DNA of 6,748 nucleotides, taken from the NCBI GenBank assembly GCA_965662485.1, contig CBFIIL010000056.1, forward strand, positions 1-6,748, read 5' to 3'. The first letter of the stretch is position 1. The number at the start of each line of letters is the position of its first letter. The notes beneath the pieces were generated by a model that made no database searches, was not told the origin of the DNA, and was given only the letters and a program-made list of their open reading frames with translations. Made by a program: the position numbers and the translations under genes. Origin of the DNA: UBA3537 sp965662485 (lineage in GTDB: Bacteria > Bacteroidota > Bacteroidia > Flavobacteriales > Flavobacteriaceae). Shown here piece after piece: positions 5,108 through 6,748 of the stretch.

Positions 5108-5140
5108 CAAATTTAGCATAAAAAATAAAGTATCAGCAAA
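5108..5140 (-). promoter_or_regulatory. Full Bacteroidota promoter abutting the ATG of the HTH gene
   Basis: On the - strand TTTG (5140-5137) and TAAATTTG (5115-5108) are separated by 21 bases, matching the known -33/-7 consensus in sequence and spacing. Centring the boxes at -33 and -7 puts transcription start at about 5103-5106, next to the ATG at 5103-5101, so the message would have a leader of zero to three bases. Confidence 0.6.
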
Positions 5141-5189
5141 TCTATTTTAAGTTTTTACACCAACTTTAAATTTCAATTAAATCAAATAC

Positions 5190-5207
5190 AACCAAAGAAT
5201 TGTGGTT
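5190..5207 (-). terminator. Weak stem-loop after alkB
   Basis: AACCA and TGGTT (5190-5194 and 5203-5207) pair around an 8-base loop, starting a few bases past the alkB stop on the - strand, and are followed by T-rich but interrupted sequence. The stem is only 5 bp, so it is a tentative terminator. Confidence 0.25.
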
Positions 5208-5211
5208 TAGC

Positions 5212-6252
5212 TTACATTTTCATTTGATCAGGAACTAGAGGGTTTATAATTTTAAACCATAATGGCGGGATAAAACTCAGCAAAAGTGAAGCTGGATACC
5301 CCAAAGGTAATGTTGGGCTTTCTTTGTAACTATTTAAAATTTGATATTTTTTTGAGGCCTTATAATGATGATCGCTGTGTCTAGTAAGCTCATATAAAAC
5401 AATTCGACCAACATTAAAATTTGAATTCCAAGAGTGATGAGGTTGAACACGTTCATAACGTCCAGAGGGAGTTTTAAAACGTTTTAAACCATAGTGCTCA
5501 ATATAATTTATACTTTCCAAAAACAGAAAAGAAATGACACCAATAGCAAACGCAAACATCACCACTTCAAATGAAAAAAAATAATATACCATAAACAGAT
5601 ATAAAGGTTGAATAAAATGATACCAAAGCATATCATTTTTAATGGTAAAAAATAAAGAATTATTTGTTTTTAAAAGATGTATTTGCCGTTTCCAAGCATC
5701 TAAATATTGTTTTGACACAGATGTTATCCAAAAAGAATATACCGTTTGATTATATTTTGCCGTAGCCCCATCTTCTGGAGTAGCAACATGCAAATGATGG
5801 CCAAAATTGTGTTCTATATAAAAATGCATATACAAGCATGGCATGTATAATAATTTACTCATAAAGCGCTCAAAGTAAGGTTTTCTATGACCGAGCTCAT
5901 GTGCTACATTAATGGCATTTGTAGCCAATAAAATTCCAGCTGAAAGCCCCATTCCAATCAATTCGTAAATAGCATAATCATTTGTTTGAATTTTTGAGAA
6001 TGCTAAAAATAAAAGACCAAAAACAATTGGAACATTTAAATATAACATCAAATCAAATATCCATTTGTTTTTTTTATTCAATGCCACATCTTTAGAAAAA
6101 TTATTAGAATCTTGCCCTGTCAATAGATCTAAAAATGGCAAAACAACAAAAGCATAAATTACTGCAGAGTAGGTGCCAAGGCCATAAGAAACAAAAGAAA
6201 TATAGGCTGAAATAGGGACAGTATATGCAAATAAATATTTTAAATCTTTCAT
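5212..6252 (-). CDS. alkB: AlkB-type alkane 1-monooxygenase (integral-membrane di-iron)
   Basis: AlkB oxidises the terminal carbon of medium-chain alkanes to a primary alcohol at the inner membrane, using a di-iron site and electrons from rubredoxin. All family histidine boxes are present (numbered from Met at 6252): HELGHRK (118-124), EHNFGHHLHVATPEDGATA (147-165), NYIEHYG (249-255) and TRHSDHHY (290-297), plus the conserved HHSWNSN (272-278). Several hydrophobic segments (about 7-45, 73-115, 130-145, 210-250, 320-340) give the expected multi-pass topology. I chose the start MKDLKYL at 6252; the frame extends to 6276, but the extra residues (MSLKCNCL) look unlike the family. At 346 residues it is shorter at the N-terminus than Pseudomonas AlkB, as I recall for flavobacterial members. 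No rubredoxin or rubredoxin reductase is in the window. The substrate could also be another alkyl or xylene-like compound. Confidence 0.92.
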   Translation of the reverse strand: MKDLKYLFAYTVPISAYISFVSYGLGTYSAVIYAFVVLPFLDLLTGQDSNNFSKDVALNKKNKWIFDLMLYLNVPIVFGLLFLAFSKIQTNDYAIYELIGMGLSAGILLATNAINVAHELGHRKPYFERFMSKLLYMPCLYMHFYIEHNFGHHLHVATPEDGATAKYNQTVYSFWITSVSKQYLDAWKRQIHLLKTNNSLFFTIKNDMLWYHFIQPLYLFMVYYFFSFEVVMFAFAIGVISFLFLESINYIEHYGLKRFKTPSGRYERVQPHHSWNSNFNVGRIVLYELTRHSDHHYKASKKYQILNSYKESPTLPLGYPASLLLSFIPPLWFKIINPLVPDQMKM

Positions 6253-6295
6253 AAGACAATTACATTTAAGACTCAATTTGGAAATTTTAAACTCA

Positions 6296-6304
6296 CAAAA
6301 TTTA
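6296..6304 (-). promoter_or_regulatory. Near-consensus -7 element for alkB
   Basis: On the - strand TAAATTTTG (6304-6296) differs from TAnnTTTG only by one extra spacer base. It would give a leader of about 40 bases before the alkB ATG at 6252. No -33 TTG was found at normal spacing, so activation by a regulator would probably be needed if this is the promoter. Confidence 0.3.
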
Positions 6305-6305
6305 T

Positions 6306-6313
6306 TATATTTG
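6306..6313 (+). promoter_or_regulatory. -7 element TATATTTG for the esterase gene
   Basis: TATATTTG is an exact TAnnTTTG match 19 bases before the ATG at 6333, predicting a leader of about 16 bases. A TTTG at 6277-6280 lies 25 bases upstream, slightly beyond the usual 17-23. The element sits 1 base from the putative alkB -7 element on the other strand, so the two promoters are nearly superimposed. Confidence 0.45.
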
Positions 6314-6332
6314 AGTAGTTAACTAATTAATA

Positions 6333-6748
6333 ATGAACAAATTACTAATTATTTTTTTGTTTTTACTTTTTGCTTGTAGCAAAAATGAAACTACCACCAC
6401 GCCACCTTCTGCTGTGTACAACGAATTTTGCGCCTCTGACGCACGTTTTACTGAGGTTGAATTTTTTAATGAAAATCAAATAGATTCTGAAAAAGACATC
6501 CTCTATGCTTCAGTAGAAAATTGGTTTGGTATTATGCAAGATTTAGAACTTGACATTTATCAACCCAATCAAAACATAGATCCTATGGAAAAAAGACCAT
6601 TGGTTGTTTTGATTCATGGGGGTGGTTTTATAGGTGGAAACAAACTTTTTTTGGAGGATCTTTGTCTTGAGTTTTCAAAAAGAGGATTTGTTTGTGCTTC
6701 TATTGAATATAGACTTGGTCGTTTTGAATTACCCGAAAGCACACAAAA
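6333..6748 (+). CDS. Lipoprotein alpha/beta-hydrolase (carboxylesterase type), 3' truncated by window
   Basis: The first 138 codons are present and the gene runs off the window. Residues 1-15 form a lipoprotein signal ending in the lipobox LFAC (Cys15), followed by SKNETTTTPP, so the enzyme is anchored at the periplasmic or outer-membrane surface. After a Cys-containing lead (EFCASDARF) comes LELDIYQP, then RPLVVLIHGGGFIGGN with the oxyanion-hole motif HGGGF (95-99). The next strand is FVCASIEYRLG (about 119-129), with the SxxYR-L pattern typical of carboxylesterase and hormone-sensitive-lipase-type hydrolases. The catalytic Ser, Asp and His would lie beyond the window. It probably cleaves ester bonds in lipids, polyesters or acylated sugars; the substrate is unknown. 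It is divergent from alkB across an 80-bp shared promoter region. Confidence 0.85.
   Translation, partial: MNKLLIIFLFLLFACSKNETTTTPPSAVYNEFCASDARFTEVEFFNENQIDSEKDILYASVENWFGIMQDLELDIYQPNQNIDPMEKRPLVVLIHGGGFIGGNKLFLEDLCLEFSKRGFVCASIEYRLGRFELPESTQ

Overview
The window looks like chromosome from a marine or environmental member of the Bacteroidota, most likely class Flavobacteriia. The DNA is AT-rich. Small lipoproteins begin MKKLL...C, secreted proteins end their signals in SQAQ, and genes lack strong Shine-Dalgarno sequences. Several genes are preceded by the Bacteroidota -7 promoter element TAnnTTTG. No rRNA, tRNA, CRISPR array or intact insertion sequence was seen.

Layout. The left part (1-1308, + strand) has the 3' end of an unidentified Cys-rich protein, a small Cys-containing lipoprotein (243-686) and a cytoplasmic protein of unknown function (874-1308). 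The middle (1309-2740) is an accessory scar. It holds the decayed C-terminus of a tyrosine recombinase (about 1338-1480), the frameshifted start of a lipoprotein gene that still has a promoter element (about 1582-1701), two overlapping genes for very small membrane proteins on the - strand (1682-2025, one of them only 56 codons), and a probable decayed mobile-element reading frame on the - strand (2254-2448). This is what an old integrated element looks like after most of it has been lost.

From 2741 to 3803 a clear promoter drives a two-gene operon: a secreted protein with a CsgG/TolB-N-like core and, one base later, a small lipoprotein. Converging on it from the right is a 411-residue protein (3868-5103, - strand) with an N-terminal helix-turn-helix-like domain. 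Its well-formed promoter (TTTG-N21-TAAATTTG) lies so close to the ATG that the mRNA is predicted to be leaderless or nearly so.

The right part is metabolic. It holds an integral-membrane AlkB-type alkane hydroxylase with all its histidine boxes (5212-6252, - strand) and, divergent from it across 80 bp, the first 138 codons of a lipoprotein esterase of the HGGGF alpha/beta-hydrolase type (6333 onward). A shared role in handling alkyl or lipid substrates is possible but is inference only; no rubredoxin or other electron donor for AlkB is present here. No complete new defence or mobile system is visible; the main novelty is in the decayed middle region, the overlapping tiny membrane genes and the apparent leaderless regulator.
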